Source: Salticus scenicus
Taxonomy: Eukaryota > Arthropoda > Arachnida > Araneae > Salticidae
DNA length: 64,000 nucleotides
Direction of reading: 5' to 3'
Assembly (NCBI GenBank): GCA_963930645.1
Contig: OZ005656.1
Coordinates: forward strand, 273,801,195-273,865,194
Both the position numbers and the translations under genes were made by a program. Numbering within the stretch: the stretch's first letter is position 1; every line of letters starts with the position of its first letter. The notes below the pieces were generated by a model. That model made no database searches. It worked only from the letters and a program-made list of their open reading frames with translations, and was not told the DNA's origin. Shown one piece after another: positions 21,331 through 34,165 of the stretch.

Positions 21331-24300
21331 AGGGCATGGATTTAAAAAACAAATATGTAAACAGACGAACAAACTTTTACTTTGATATATAGACTAGAGA
21401 AAGTAGAAACTATCTTTAGCAATGTCACATTGATTTAGCACAGTATCTGATCAAGTTTATTAACTGTTGAAAAGTTCTTATTTGCGTTGGCCGCTAAGAA
21501 TAAGCTGAAAAAAAAATAGTCAAGTTCAAATTAATTAAAGATGAAACTGGTTACCCAAGAACGCATCCAAGAGGCAATATCTTATTTCAGGTAAATTTAT
21601 TCCATATACAAATAAAGCAATTTTGTGGCGTGACCATAGAGGAATTAACAGTACGAATTTTTAAACATGGAGTGGGAAAACAATCGCGAGGAACAGTCCG
21701 GGCCCTAGGCCCGAATCGCTCTTGAGCAATTACATGTTTTATGATCAGAAAGAAAGTGTCCGCTCCTAAACTGAAGCAAAACAAATGACAATGCATTTGG
21801 CGTTGAATTATACAAAGCTTAAGATACAAAATGGTTGCATTACGTTAGGAATATTCATATGTATATTTTTTAAAAAGTGACGAGTAATTTATTGACCGTT
21901 GTTAGTGAATGTTGGCATGATTTCGCCAAGATTTAGACCCTGGGAAAATAACTAGCTAAGCAAATATTTTATTTAACCGTTGATGTAAATTAGGCGACGA
22001 GAGGCTGGATGAGTTACATTTCGATGTAAGATTAAAAGACACCGAACTAATTATTTTCTTGTTTCACAAAGCAAAAGGATAGAAATAAGTCAAAACATTA
22101 TCATTTACAGAGCAAAAAGAATTTCCAGTACGTTAGGCTTGCTAAATGAATACTGGGAACTGATCAAAGATTTTTGTTTCAGCTACATTGAAAAAGGCAT
22201 GAAAGGGAGGATATAAAAATTAGAAAATGCATATTGTAAAATTTATTATTATAGGATAAAATCGTTATATTTTAAGTAGTTGCTTAAGATTAAAGAATCT
22301 AAATTATAATTAATTTATTTAGATAATCTACCTATTCCTTTTTAAAGAGAAAAATATAAATTATATAATATGTGATAATCTATATCACAAGCAAGAGGCT
22401 TTTTTAGCTTTAGGTTAACTTCAGTTAGCCTAAGCTAACCTAAATTAAACTAAGTTAACCTAACCAAAGAAAACCTAACCTAAGTTAACCTATGTTAAGT
22501 TTAATTTAGGTTAACCTAACCTTAAGTAGGTACTTACCTATGGTACTTTTCTTATTTTTTTATGAAAGAAAAAGAAAAGAAAAGAAAATTAATAATAATC
22601 AGTATCGAAACGGACAGTGTCAAAAAGGTTTAAGAAGCCCTTTTTTAAACATAAGTACATAATTTATTTTTATTTATTTTTTTATTTTTTTAACCATTCT
22701 TACGTACGGAAGAGAAGGTTATTGAATATAATTTTCGAAACAGAGTTTTTGATATATTTTTACGTTTTGAATCCGCAAATTACATTTTTTAAATTTTTAT
22801 TTCATTTTTTAAGATTTATATAATTTGGTTTTAATATGATAATTAAAAATGTTGCTAAATAAAGGAAATATTAAAGGAAAATAAAACTTTCTTCTTCTTT
22901 TTTTAATATAAATAAACTGTAAAATACGTATATGTTATGAAAAGTAAAATCTTTAAGACAATTTTTCAAAACGTATTTTCGTTTTGCATCAAGAATTTTA
23001 CAATACATCGAAAAACGTAGTGAATGATCTAGAAATGAGAAAATAAAAATTACATGTATTTTACATTATATTGAAAGAAAAATCCACTTAATTTTATTTA
23101 AATATATTATTTTCTTCTAAGGAGCTTATTAATTTGTTGCTTTGAAACACAACTTCATCTTTTATTTAAAAAAAAAAAAAAATATTACTATTTTTTTTTT
23201 TTTTTTTTTTTAGTTATGTGGTTTTGAAATGAAAAGCTACATTTAAAATTAATGAAATCCGTTTAAATTAAAATATTTTGCAATTTAATGAGGCATCTGC
23301 GAAAAGTAAAAAATATATTTTAAGTGCAGTTATTTGAAGATAGCCTTAGGTCATCTGTGTTATTTTCCATTTTTTTGAAGTCTTGTTTCTAAAGTTTGTA
23401 AAACAGAGTATGGGTTTAACCTGGAATAAATTTAATGTTGTTTTTGTGTAAAAATGTACTGTGCATATTTAATTTATTATTTATGCATTTTTAGTTATTA
23501 TGAGAAAAAATTGAAAAAACAATATAATAGAAAATAAGAATCATGTGATAAAATTACATAGCTGTGAATTATTTTACGTTCTACAGAACACTTATAATCA
23601 GTATATTTGAAAAAATTTGAGTATTTGTTTCCTACATTAAACTCAGCTAAAATTTTCATTCTATTTAGCAAACTGATGCTAATTTTTCGCATTTTTTCTT
23701 TCTTTATTTACCTTTAAAATTGAAAACTTATTAGTATTACACAGTTTTCACCATCCAATTTAAATTATAATTCATCATAAGTCAACTTTCATCAAATTTT
23801 GTCGGATTAAGCGCTAATTATGGTTAAACCAAACCATTCAAAGAAAACTTTCGAAATAAAGTTCATGTCTGGCTACCCAGTTTTCATACCTCCCCAGGCA
23901 GGAGAGCTTTAATATAAGACCGCAATGGCGACTTTTAATTTTTCGCCGCCGTGTTGTCGATGCCTTTTAACTAATTTTTTTTATTTATTCATTTTGGCAT
24001 AATTTTTTGTAAAAATAAATAAATAAATAATACCTATTTTAACCATACTTTTTATTATTGGATTTTCCAATTTATGAAAAAAGTTCATAATTTGTTTATA
24101 TCGTTAACGTATTGCTAGGTATAAAATGACGTATGCAAAGGTTATTAAAATGAAACTTTAAAAAATAGATTTTTCTATCTCATCAGTCAAACATCGTCAT
24201 TTATTTTTTTCTTTCTTTTTTTTAATTAGATCACTGAACTGAATCAGTCTGCGTGCTTAAATACTGCTTATGTATTATTTTTTACCCTCCGTATTTTATT

Positions 24301-24470
24301 AAGTCACTATCGTATCGTTTCTACAAAAAATAATCGTAACTGTTCCACATTAGAGAAATATTGTATAGATATCGTGACATTAATTTGTTTTATTTTCTCT
24401 TTATAACCCTTTCACGTTAATTGGTTTCGCAGTGAAACCAAACATTTGACATAATTTAACATTTTTTATG
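21331..24470. other. Gene-free stretch with minor repeats
   Basis: 22411-22535 holds degenerate TAGGTTAACC/AACCTAACC words on both strands, resembling the arthropod telomere word TTAGG. 22575-22700 is copy 2 of the repeat at 18705. Poly-A and poly-T tracts lie at 23168-23180 and 23190-23212. Nothing coding was recognised. Confidence 0.55.
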
Positions 24471-24482
24471 CAGCAGTTTTTA

Positions 24483-25690
24483 ACATTTCTACTAGGGGAC
24501 ATTACATTTCTAAAGGAGTCTACTTTCACGACAGCTACTTTAAACCAAGTAGCCCATAAAAAATATAAACAAATAAATCAGAAAAGAAAACTAAAAAGAA
24601 AAGAAAGAAACAGAAACAATAATCTCATAAATTATGTATTTGTGTGTAAATTGGTGTCAAAGATTCAAAAGTCACCAAGGGAAGTTACAGTAAGCTTGGA
24701 TAGTACGTTTGGCATGAAAGCTAATTCAGCATTATATTAAATAATTTTATTCATTAATAATCGAGTGTATTTAAAAAAAAAAATGATGCTTAAGTAGATA
24801 GGACATTTTTCGCCAAGGAATCTACTTTCGCGACACAGCTACTTCTAGCCAAGTAGCCCATCTATTTATACAATTTGCAAGAGAGGTGACGATTCCAGTT
24901 CGTACTCATCTATATAGCAAGTTCCCTCCTAATCTTCATACTTTAGTTAATTTAAAAAATCTAATTGTCCGATCGATAAACTGTTTAGTCCGACGGATTC
25001 AGAAAACCCGTCCCTTTCATTTAATACCTTATTTGTAACGAAGTTTTGATTAGATTTTTTTTAATTACTTAAAATATGAAAATATTAAGTTGGTAATTTC
25101 AAAATTGGACATTAAAATTTATAATTGTTGACAAAAAAGAAAAAATAAATAAATTACCTGTTATTATTATTATTATTATTTTAGCATAAAATGAAATATG
25201 CTTTTACGTGAAAAATAAAAAGAATTATTAAATATTAAATTTGCTCATGCATATGAAAAAAATGAAAATATGAAAATGGAGTAAAAAAACAACCATAACC
25301 TTTTACAATATACTTCAATTTCTGATTTATTTCTTCTTTCTTTGCTTTGTTTGAATAATATGTTTTTAGCACAGAGGAATCGAGCTTGGCATGAAAGATA
25401 ATTCATTGATAATCCTGGGTAATATTTTAAAATTTTGATGCTGAAATAGATCGGATATTTTTTCGCCAAGAACTCTACTTTTGTGAAAGCCACTTTAAGC
25501 CACGTAGCGCATCAAAAATATAAATAAATTATAAAATTATGAAATACAGAAAAGAAAGGAATGGAAAGGAAAAAGAAAAGAAAAGAAAGAAATTGGAAAA
25601 ACAATCGCATAAATTATGTATTTTGTTTAAATGGCGATAAAAATTCTAAAGACGACAAGGGGAGCTATATTAAGGCTGTACTGTGATCAG
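24483..25690 (+). repeat. Degenerate direct repeats (about 0.2 kb units)
   Basis: A unit with TCTACTTTCACGACAGCTAC and AAGTAGCCCAT appears at 24510-24560, 24820-24865 and 25470-25510. The following part (AATAAATCATAAATTATGT-like, then an ACAAGGGGAGCTA-like block) is repeated at 24560-24700 and 25515-25675. Units are diverged, in the same orientation and unevenly spaced. Short frames through them are not conserved. Confidence 0.6.
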
Positions 25691-26007
25691 ATTTACATAT
25701 TTAATTAATTATTTATTTATTTTTCTATATACCAACTACTATTAACTAACTCAACTACTATTTTAACCAGAAAAATAATAATTTTCTCATGCGATAGATG
25801 TAGCCTATCATAGCCTATAATAATATTATGTTTGGCGTGAAATTGTTGTCATTTTATAGTTGATCGAATAAGTCAAATAAATATAGAAAATTACGTGAAA
25901 GAAAATATTATGTACACCACGTATAGTGTTGTTCATATGTAACTGGGATTCAAATATAAAATTGCTACTTCAATTTCCTAAATAGTTTTGGACATACATA
26001 CACACTG

Positions 26008-26038
<31 letters not shown>

Positions 26039-27537
26039 TATCTTATTTTATTTTATATATAGATGTATGTATTTATTTTAAAACAGTAAATTGACACCTT
26101 TATATATTTTTATATGTTTATAAATAAATTTACATAAAACGCAATATAATTTTACATATTAGTTTTTAATTTTAATTATTTATTATTAAATAAAGTAATT
26201 TTCTTTTATTTTCCGTTATTCTTGATGACTATATTCCACAAATTCGAAAAAAGAATCGAACACTTTCTATTTGACAGAAAAAAAAAAAAAATCTATGAAA
26301 ATGCCTTTAGGGAAGATAAACTAAATGATGAAATAAAAGTCAAAGTTAAAGCGATTTCAATGTACGTTTTCCTTTTATAATTACTTCTTTAATTTAGAAT
26401 CACTGAAGCAAATTGAAAAGTACTCTAATTTTTACAATGATGCGTTTTTTATTTGTTATACGGTTCCTATGAATTAAAAACTAATCCTACTGACAAAAAA
26501 ATAATGAAAGTGAAAGTTCTTTATGATGAACATTAAAGAAATGATAATGTTGAAAGTAAATTTAGTTTAGAAGAAAGAACAATTAAAACTCTAAAGATAT
26601 ATAGTTTTTATTTTAAGATTTTTTAGATTTGTTTTTTGGAGTATTGAAAACTTTTATAGTAAAAAATAACAAATTAAAATGAAAATATTTCTATTATAAA
26701 TTTATTTGATGTAGTTATTATTATTATTATTATTTGTTTATTTAGTTTTTAATTTTTCTTTTAAATTCAAAACTTGTAAAATGTTACAGCAATTAAAATT
26801 ATTTAAGAATAAATTCAATTGAACTATAAATAATTGTAAAAAATAACTTTATAATTATAACATATAAAGAATTGTTTACACAAATGTTTTAATATTGCTC
26901 TTTTTCAAAACTTGCATATATATATATACATATATATATATAAATGTTCGCCTTTATTTATTTTAATTAATGCTTTATAAAGTATAAAAGGGAGTTTTTA
27001 TAAAAGTGTACGCAAATATTTGGGGGAATAGAATGTAGAAAAATATACTACTATTGTGAGTTCGTTGTTATTATAAAGCCGGATTAAATCTGTGCAATTA
27101 CAAAATTAGATATTTTTTGATCATCTGTAATGAAAAGCATTAAAAATAAAATAATTAATTAAAACACAAAAATCAAAAATTTAATAAATTAACAAAATGA
27201 AAGTCATTATTTGCTGTCGGTATAAATAAATTAATATAGATTTCATAAACCCCATTTTCCCAAATAACTTCTATTAGTTAAAGATGTTCGGTCCCGACAT
27301 TTCCAGTTAAATAAGGCTATTTATAAACTTGTCTTAGAGTTCTGATAACTATGTTATATATTTACTATAAGTTAATGCAAAAACCTGTAGTAGGAAAAGG
27401 TCTCAGCTGTCACGTTAAAAGTAACGATTGAAATATGATACAAATTGCCGCTGACTATTATTCAAGCGTCATCTTCATACGTAAGACAGAGAGAGAAGGA
27501 TAATATTAATGAATATAATAATATAAAGCAATCAGTA

Positions 27538-27577
<40 letters not shown>

Positions 27578-27840
27578 AGATCAGTATTACATATAATTTT
27601 CTAGAGTAACAAATAATTAAAATAAAATTAATCTTCTTAAAATAGGTATTTTTGAATGTGGCATATTCTGCTTTGATGATGAAATCAAAGTAATTCTAAT
27701 AAAAGCGACTATTTTAGTTTAATTGTTTGTTCTGCTTTACATTTGCGTGCTATACATTATTTTATTATATTATAAATTATTTTTTTCTATGTTTTTCTAC
27801 GTAGTTTTCAATTCCACTATAAAAATTTAGAGCTAAAGTT
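25691..27840. other. Gene-free AT-rich stretch with microsatellites
   Basis: (CA)n at 26000-26036, TTA runs near 26714, TA runs at 26917-26942 and 27541-27572. No gene or classified element recognised. Confidence 0.55.
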
Positions 27841-27859
27841 GTCACACACACACACACAC

Positions 27860-27935
27860 CAGTGTTGGGCATAATTGATTAAAAAGTAATTCAACTGTAA
27901 TTCAATTACTTTTTAATAAATTATGCCCAACACTG
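27860..27935. mobile_element. 76 bp hAT-like palindromic MITE inside a CA microsatellite
   Basis: The ends are CAGTGTTGGGCATAA and its complement, and nearly the whole 76 bases is one inverted repeat around AATTCAACTGTAATTCAATT. It is bounded by ACACACAC on each side, consistent with an 8 bp hAT target duplication, although the target is itself a CA repeat. CAGTGTTGGG-type ends are common in hAT families. Confidence 0.75.
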
Positions 27936-28369
27936 ACACACACACACACACACATATATATATATTTAAACCTACTATGATAGTAAAAATTATTATTATT
28001 TTTTTTTTATATGTTTATACACTATTTACCAATAAGTATTTGGAGATTTTTGAATTTAGACGTTTTATCAAATATCTGGTATAAAAACTATTTTTTACCT
28101 TATATATTTCTGCAAAAGTTTAGCTCCGAAGAGAAAAAAGGGACCAGAAGAAATTAAACAAAGATCAATATATATATATATATATATATATTTCATTACC
28201 TGTAAAAAGTAATTCTGGAAATGCATTTTGGCTAATGCATGTGATTGTGATTATTACCCTTCTTCTAGTTATCTGTATAAGATTTTATGAGGCTACAGCA
28301 TACATTCATGGAAATATAACAGTTTCTGTAAAAATTCGCAAAAAACATTCCATTTACTAAATTACAACT

Positions 28370-28500
28370 TGTAGGATGTTTGGCCCAGTGCAATGCTATT
28401 TCTAGGAAACGTGGCTAACTACATTAGACACCAAATACTACAATCAGAATTTAAAAAATGTTAAATATCTTATGAAATCTGAACATTTTCCCCAAATTTT
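28370..28500 (+). repeat. Old dispersed repeat (shared with 54890-55020)
   Basis: Blocks TAGGAAACGTGGCTAACTACATTAGACA and CAATCAGAATTTAAAA have counterparts in the same order at 54930-55000. The match is diverged. The class is unknown. Confidence 0.45.
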
Positions 28501-28604
28501 TATGTACTTACTGTCATTCACTACGGTATGTTTGTGAATCTCAACCAAATAAAAAATGCGTCTGTATTTTAAGGAAAATACAAGAATTTTCGTTTGTCTC
28601 TCTG

Positions 28605-28675
28605 TTGCTCAGTTAGTAAGAGCGCCAAGTTAGTAATCTTGTGGTCTCGCGTTCGATACCCTTAAGGTCCGGAGT
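28605..28675 (+). repeat. tRNA-derived SINE head (Thr-like), degraded
   Basis: TTGCTCAGTTAGTAAGAGC fits a D-arm and A box. An AGT triplet sits in the position of the anticodon, and GCGTTCGATACC fits the T-arm and B box. The anticodon stem is imperfect and the acceptor stem does not pair, so this is not a working tRNA gene. It lies in an otherwise gene-free region. Confidence 0.55.
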
Positions 28676-28679
28676 GTTA

Positions 28680-29700
28680 ATTTTTGCAGACAATTAGTAG
28701 AAAAGATGTCAATTGATAAAAGAAAATTTATCGTTGACTACACAGTAATCTAAGAATTTTTGAAGAGTTTTTTTAAGAAGCCTTTTTTTTACATCTCTTT
28801 TTAGAAGCAAAAAAGAGTTTTTTGTGGACTACAAGCGCCCTCTATTGGGCGGAATATTCACTAAAATGTCAATGAAACAATCAACAGTACAAAATAAAAA
28901 TGATTAGGAAAAATACATAAACATTAACCAAATCAGTAAAATGTTAAGTTATAATATAAGAAAATAATAATAAAAAGGTACCTGAAACGAATAATTAAAT
29001 TGCAGATATTGGTCCTTAATCAGAAAATGAAATCATAAAACTTATAGGCAATCGTGTGCTGCTGCCATCTATTGTGAATTTTAAGAAATAATTTCCCATT
29101 TCTTAACACAGTTCAAATTTCCCCAATTTTGGTTAATAATCAAAACAGTTACTTTTTTTTTGCAAATTAAATTTTATTCTAACTTCGAAAAGATTTAAAT
29201 GATACGCTATAGTAAGAATTTGGGTTTCTAAAGCTTTTTTTTTAAATCGATTATTACTAAATAATTTTTAACTATGGGTCAATCCATACGTATTCACGAA
29301 ATGACTCGACAATATTTATATCGTTTGAAACTTGTGTCCCTATACATGCATATGAGAGATGTGTAAAACAGCTTTTAAATTTTCTTTATTATTGACCTAG
29401 GATTTTATAAAGGCCCTCAAATGTCGTTCTCGCGGTTAAAAATAGGATTATTAGTTCTTCATATTTTGGCCCAAATCTTTTTGAATTAAATTTGTGAGTG
29501 CCAATTTAAAATATTAATATTGATTTATATCAGGTAAAAGTTTACATGCTTAGTTGTACTTCTGTAAGTTAATAACTGAAATAATTACATTATTTAAAAG
29601 TTCAAGGCCAAGCGTAAATTTTTTACTAATTTGTTTAGTGAAAACACTTCTAGGGGGGAAAAAAACACACGAATAAAAAAAAAAAAAAAAAAAAAAAAAA
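28680..29700. other. Gene-free stretch
   Basis: No coding or classified element seen. Poly-A at 29667-29702. Confidence 0.5.
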
Positions 29701-29708
29701 AGATTGAG

Positions 29709-31170
29709 ATTGTATGATTTTTAACCCTTCACAGTTTACAGTCCCATGAATCGTCAGAAAAATGACAAAAGTGAAATTTATAGCTCCCATAAACCAAAAG
29801 AGGATGGGAAAAAAAAAATCTTTGACAATTTATTAAAGTATTATGTATAATATGTGTATTGTTTTTGTGGTATTGATTTATATTTATATATTTATAAGTT
29901 TCTAATTGCATAGTTCAGCTAATTAACGCACATTAATGAAGAAAATTAAACAATGAATTAAATAATTGCAGATTATTACTTTCCGAACACTATAGTGAGG
30001 AAAGTATTGTAATCCTGTCAAAAATCCGAATTTCAGATTTTGATGTTCCTATACGTTTCGAGGTTCCCTGAGTCCGTTTTCACTATTTTTACGATGATGT
30101 ATGTATGTGTGTGTGTATGTATGTGTGTATGTCTGTGTATGTCTGTGAGTGAACACGCTAGCGTCTAAACGCTTTGTTCGAAAAAGCTGAAAGTTGGTAC
30201 GTATATTGTAAGTCACCATAATACGAACCCTATTGATTTTGATGAATCTAGCACTTATAGTTTTTTTTTTTTTTTTTTTTTTTTTTTACAGGGACACCAG
30301 GGAAAATTCTTTATCATTATGTAATATGTAACCAAATTTTTAAAAGTGCGATAGCGTCTAAGCGCTTTATTAATCTGAGCAAAACATTTGTACACATATT
30401 ATAGGTCACAGTTGCACGAACTGTATAGATTTTGGTGAATTTAGCACATACAGTTATTTTTACAGGGGCTCAAAGAAAAATTCTTTATCATTATGGCCTG
30501 TGGGACCAAATTTTTAAAAATGCGATAGCATCTAAACGCCTTATTCAATTGAGCTGAAAATTTATATGAATATTATAAATCACTGTTGCACTAACTATTA
30601 GCATTTTGGTGAATCTAGCATTTATAGGTTTTTACAGGGACACAACGAAAAATTCTTTATCATTATGATCTATGGGCTCAAAGTTCAGTAGCGTTAAATA
30701 AAACATCGTGTACTATATGGAGAAAAATACTCAAACACTCTATTATGGTTTTCTCTCTTTTGTTTGTTTAACAACTCTTCTTTCTTTACTTAATCTACAA
30801 AACTGTTAATTACTCAATGTTCGAAAGTCGAGTGGAGTCACTCCAGATTTTAATTTTAAAATATGTTTTATAATTATGCAAAATTGTTTGGTTTTCGTCA
30901 GTTGTATGGTTTTTAACTTTTCACAATTTAGAGACCCGCGAAAGCTCAGAAAAATGATAAAAACGAAATTTTTAGACTTCCGTTAACTAAAAGTGTATGA
31001 AACTAGAAAAGAAAAATTCTTTGACAATTATTACTTTATTAAAGTAATATGTATGTATTGCTTTGTGGCTCTGATTAAAAAAGTATATAATATTGTTTTA
31101 ACTTGCGTACTTCGGCTAATTGACCTATACTAAAGAAAAATATAATTAACAATAGAATTAAGAAATTGCG

Positions 31171-31195
<25 letters not shown>
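29709..31195. repeat. Composite repeat block: element with terminal hairpin and tandem units between two related flanks
   Basis: The flanks 29709-29995 and 30895-31170 are diverged direct copies of each other (both with TTTTTAAC, CTTCACA, a GTCAGAAAAATGA-like word and CTTTGACAATT). Between them, a hairpin at 29977-30006 (TACTTTCC with GGAAAGTA) is followed by the CGTTTCGAGGTTCCCTGAG motif and a TGTA microsatellite (30095-30150). Three tandem units of about 175-190 bases follow (starting near 30160, 30352 and 30527), each with AGCGTCTAAACGC-like and GAAAATTCTTTATCATTATG blocks. No coding capacity. Confidence 0.65.
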
Positions 31196-31203
<8 letters not shown>

Positions 31204-31370
31204 AATATGTGTTTTATAATTATGCAAATTTACTTTAATGAAAATATGGTAAAATATTATACGTTTTTGCTCATTTTTTTAGAATAAATATTTAAACATT
31301 ATTTTACAAGAACTTTATAAGACATTACAAGAAATTGTTTTATAAGAAATTTATTTACTTATTTTCATTA

Positions 31371-31647
31371 CTATTACTTTCGGACAACGCCCGCTTCACT
31401 GCACTATGATTAAATGAAATTTCGAAAGAATTGAATCACATTATTTAGTATACATACTTTTTACATCACACTTTTTATATCACATTATAAATAAAAACTA
31501 AGAATTACATTGAGATCGTTCTAAACCCCGTTTCAGGTGCGTAATATAAGTATTGTATAGCGGTGATCACTAGTGTGAGCGCAGACAGGCACGCAGACGC
31601 ACTGACACACAGACATACACACATATACTTCTCTTTATTTATATAGA
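31371..31647 (-). mobile_element. Short Helitron-like element
   Basis: On the minus strand it starts TCTATATAAATAAAGAG after an A and contains GTATGTCTGTGTGTC words. It ends with GTGAAGCGGGCG, the same terminal block as in the two large Helitrons (GCGAAGCGGGCG). The last bases do not keep a clear CTAG, so the 3' boundary is approximate. Confidence 0.6.
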
Positions 31648-31958
31648 TGATTATTATATATATATATATATATATATATTAAGAAAAAATAAAAATTATT
31701 TTAAACATCTCTCATAAACATCTCTCATATAAGGGACACAAGTATGGATAAAAAAATTGTCATGCAATATAGTTTAAAATATCCTATTAAATTATATAGA
31801 CTGACCCTATGCATGAGCGATTTTAACGGAATTCAATTTGCATAATTTAATAGCAAAAAGTGTATAGTTCCGTATATGAAAATTCCATAGAAATATCCTG
31901 TAAATTCAAAATATTGTCGGTGATACAATGAACTGATATGCAGTTCTTCTCAAAATAG

Positions 31959-32079
31959 ATTCTTGATTCAGTTTCATCTAGTTCTTGTAATCTCTCTTTC
32001 ATCTCTGTTAAAATATATCTATATATCTATATATCTATATATCTATATATATATATGTCTATATATATATATATATATC

Positions 32080-32141
<62 letters not shown>

Positions 32142-32625
32142 GTACCAGGGCATGGAAAGGAAACGAGGCTGCTGAAAAAGCGGGAAAGGAAGCTTTAGTC
32201 CCATTTAACTGTGCAATCACATATGAAGATATAAAAAATACTCTAAAATATTATCTGGGCGGCAATTGGCAAAGAGAATAGGATTACCAAATTAATAATA
32301 AGTTAAAGGAAATTAAACCACATATTACAGTATGGCCAACGCTCGCACCACGGAAACTAGATGTTACTCTTACTTAACTCAGAATTGGCCACTCTAGAAT
32401 AACCCACAGACATCTTCTCTTAGGGGAACAGGAGCCTTCATGTCCGAAATGCCATTACAGCTCACTCACCATTCGCCATATTTTAACTGACTGTCCCTGC
32501 TTACGCCATCTATGCAGACATTACTTCAACTCATCATCGCCAAATCTGACAAGCCTTTTAGGTATTGACCCTTATTACCATTTGACTAACTTTTTAAAAG
32601 AGGCTGAGTTTTACTATGACATTAG
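31959..32625 (+). pseudogene. LINE RNase H and C-terminal zinc-knuckle region, broken by a microsatellite
   Basis: 31959-32009 reads ILDSVSSSSCNLSFI, as expected in the middle of a LINE RNase H. A (TA)n/(CTATATAT)n array then replaces the next part. After it, WVPGHGK (32138-32159) and, after a frame change, GNEAAEKAGKEAL give the RNase H end motif. Further on come LRIGHSRITHRHLL, SCPKCH and HILTDCPC, a CCHC zinc knuckle typical of the Jockey/I/R1 group. Stops at 32279 and near 32375 and the frameshift make it dead. The related fragment at 5057-5098 carries the same RNase H signature. Confidence 0.82.
32010..32137. repeat. (TA)n / (CTATATAT)n microsatellite inside the LINE
   Basis: About 128 bases, with a regular CTATATAT phase on the left changing to plain TA on the right. 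It begins and ends inside recognisable RNase H coding sequence, so it grew after insertion or at the insertion event. Confidence 0.92.
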
Positions 32626-33406
32626 ATTCTATTTTTTACATTGTTCATCTCTTTTTACTTCTGCTTTTACCTTATACCCTGTTCATAACTTTTTACATCG
32701 CTTTTACTTTATACACCCTTTACTCTGTTTTTTACTATTTTCGTATTTTTGTCATCTTTTATTTTTTAACCTTTTACCCTGTCTTGTTTTACACTTTTTT
32801 TCTCATATGATAATCTGGATGTGTAAACCCATCCAGAATCTACTTTTTTAGCTTTTGCTTTTCTTTTATCACAGTTTGGCGCAGCATGTCCCATTGTGGA
32901 CCTTGCGCCATTAGAAGGCAACTAACCAACTAACCAACTTCTCAAAATAGAAGCTAAACTACAAGGGGTTTTACTCACAATCTTATTTTGATTCAATCAA
33001 TTCCCAGTGATAATACAGAGTGTTCGCCGATTATAAATAAATATTGTCCCCCCCCCCCCCAAATAAATTTCCTTTTCCTTTTTTTTTTTTTTTTCCTTTT
33101 TGAGAGGAACTGAAATTCTGCTCATTCTATCTTCTCCGAAAACATTTTCAATTTATACGATGTTTGCTTTAGGTTTTTATATACGGAGCTTAATTCCTTG
33201 AGCTATTAACTTATGCAAATATATATATATATTAATTGCTTGCGTATGTGTAGATAAAAATTATTTAGTAAAAATTTTCATATTTTATAAGATAGTCAAA
33301 TTTTTTGCATTCTGGTTGCAATGCTGTGTCTAAGCCAAGTTTTTTAAATATGTCTTTGCAAGGGTTGAAATACCTAATTCTTTAAAAAAACAAAAAGTGA
33401 TTTTTT

Positions 33407-33740
33407 TAAAGAATTATATCCCCATGAACATATGTGGTAGTCTTATAAAAAATTATATAGATAATAAAAGGAAGCCTCACAATCCCGTACTACAGCCAAA
33501 AAGTATTACGGTTTACAGGGTAATGCAAAACATTTTTATTTTTGTTTAATTTTTTTCCTGGTCCCCTTTTGTTTTCTTCAGAACAATACTTTTGCTGAAA
33601 TATATGAGACATAGCATGTTCTTTATGCTTCTAAAGTTTCAAGATATAAATATTAAAGAATTTTTCTAGGTATTTCACAAAGCGTCTAAATTCGAAATTG
33701 TCCAAATTCCTTTTAGTGGTTAAATAACAATACTGTTTGT
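33407..33740 (+). repeat. Dispersed repeat family with the ATATGTGGTAG block, copy 1
   Basis: It has ATATGTGGTAG, CAGCCAAA, TTCAGAACAATACTTT, CTGAAATATATGAGA and CTAAAGTTTCAAGAT blocks in that order, all found again at 37120-37450. Shorter versions occur at 36880-36960 and 35560-35690 (plus strand), near 55970-56060 (plus) and 54040-54125 (minus). Ends are unclear and there is no coding capacity. Confidence 0.65.
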
Positions 33741-34052
33741 TTTCATATGAAAATCTGATACACGCTATTGCGATAGTGTGTGAGAGGAGAAAACTAATAT
33801 TCACGTCTTTTGTCCGCTTCGTTTTGTCAGAGGCATTTTAGCGTAGTGGTCACATGTTTCTTTATAATAATACCAATTTTATTTTTATTTTTTATTTATT
33901 TATTTGTTTATTTATTTATTTATTTATTGTCAACAACAAAAAGTAGATACTCCAAGAAAATATTTGAAAAAAAAAAATTAACGCGATATATTTACTAACA
34001 TAAAGTTACATATTACTTACAAACTTTGAATAAACACCATAAAATGCAATAA

Positions 34053-34106
34053 ACTCGCAACAATTGTTTCGGGTCGAAAAAACACACGACCCTTCATCAG
34101 GCGAAT
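34053..34106 (-). ncRNA. Hammerhead-ribozyme-like fold, left arm of the palindrome
   Basis: The exact mirror of the fold at 34166-34219, on the opposite strand, as required by the perfect palindrome. A transcript of either strand contains one sense fold and one antisense copy able to pair with it. Confidence 0.65.
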
Positions 34107-34165
34107 AAAGTAAGCACGAGTGCTGCAGTCAAAGCCGCTTTGACTGCAGCACTCGTGCTTACTTT

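Larger units (their letters stand above)
31959..32937 (+). mobile_element. 5'-truncated Jockey/I-like LINE with 13 bp target-site duplication
   Basis: CTTCTCAAAATAG flanks the insertion at 31946-31958 and 32938-32950. The body begins inside the RNase H region, continues through a C-terminal CCHC motif and a 3' untranslated part (GTTTGGCGCAGCATGTCCC near 32874), and ends in an (AACC)n-type tail (CAACTAACCAACTAACCAA). Truncation, tail and target duplication together show insertion by target-primed reverse transcription. Confidence 0.88.

Noticed and set aside
28605..28675. tRNA-Thr(AGT) gene
   Set aside because: Anticodon and acceptor stems are imperfect; treated as a degraded tRNA-derived repeat.
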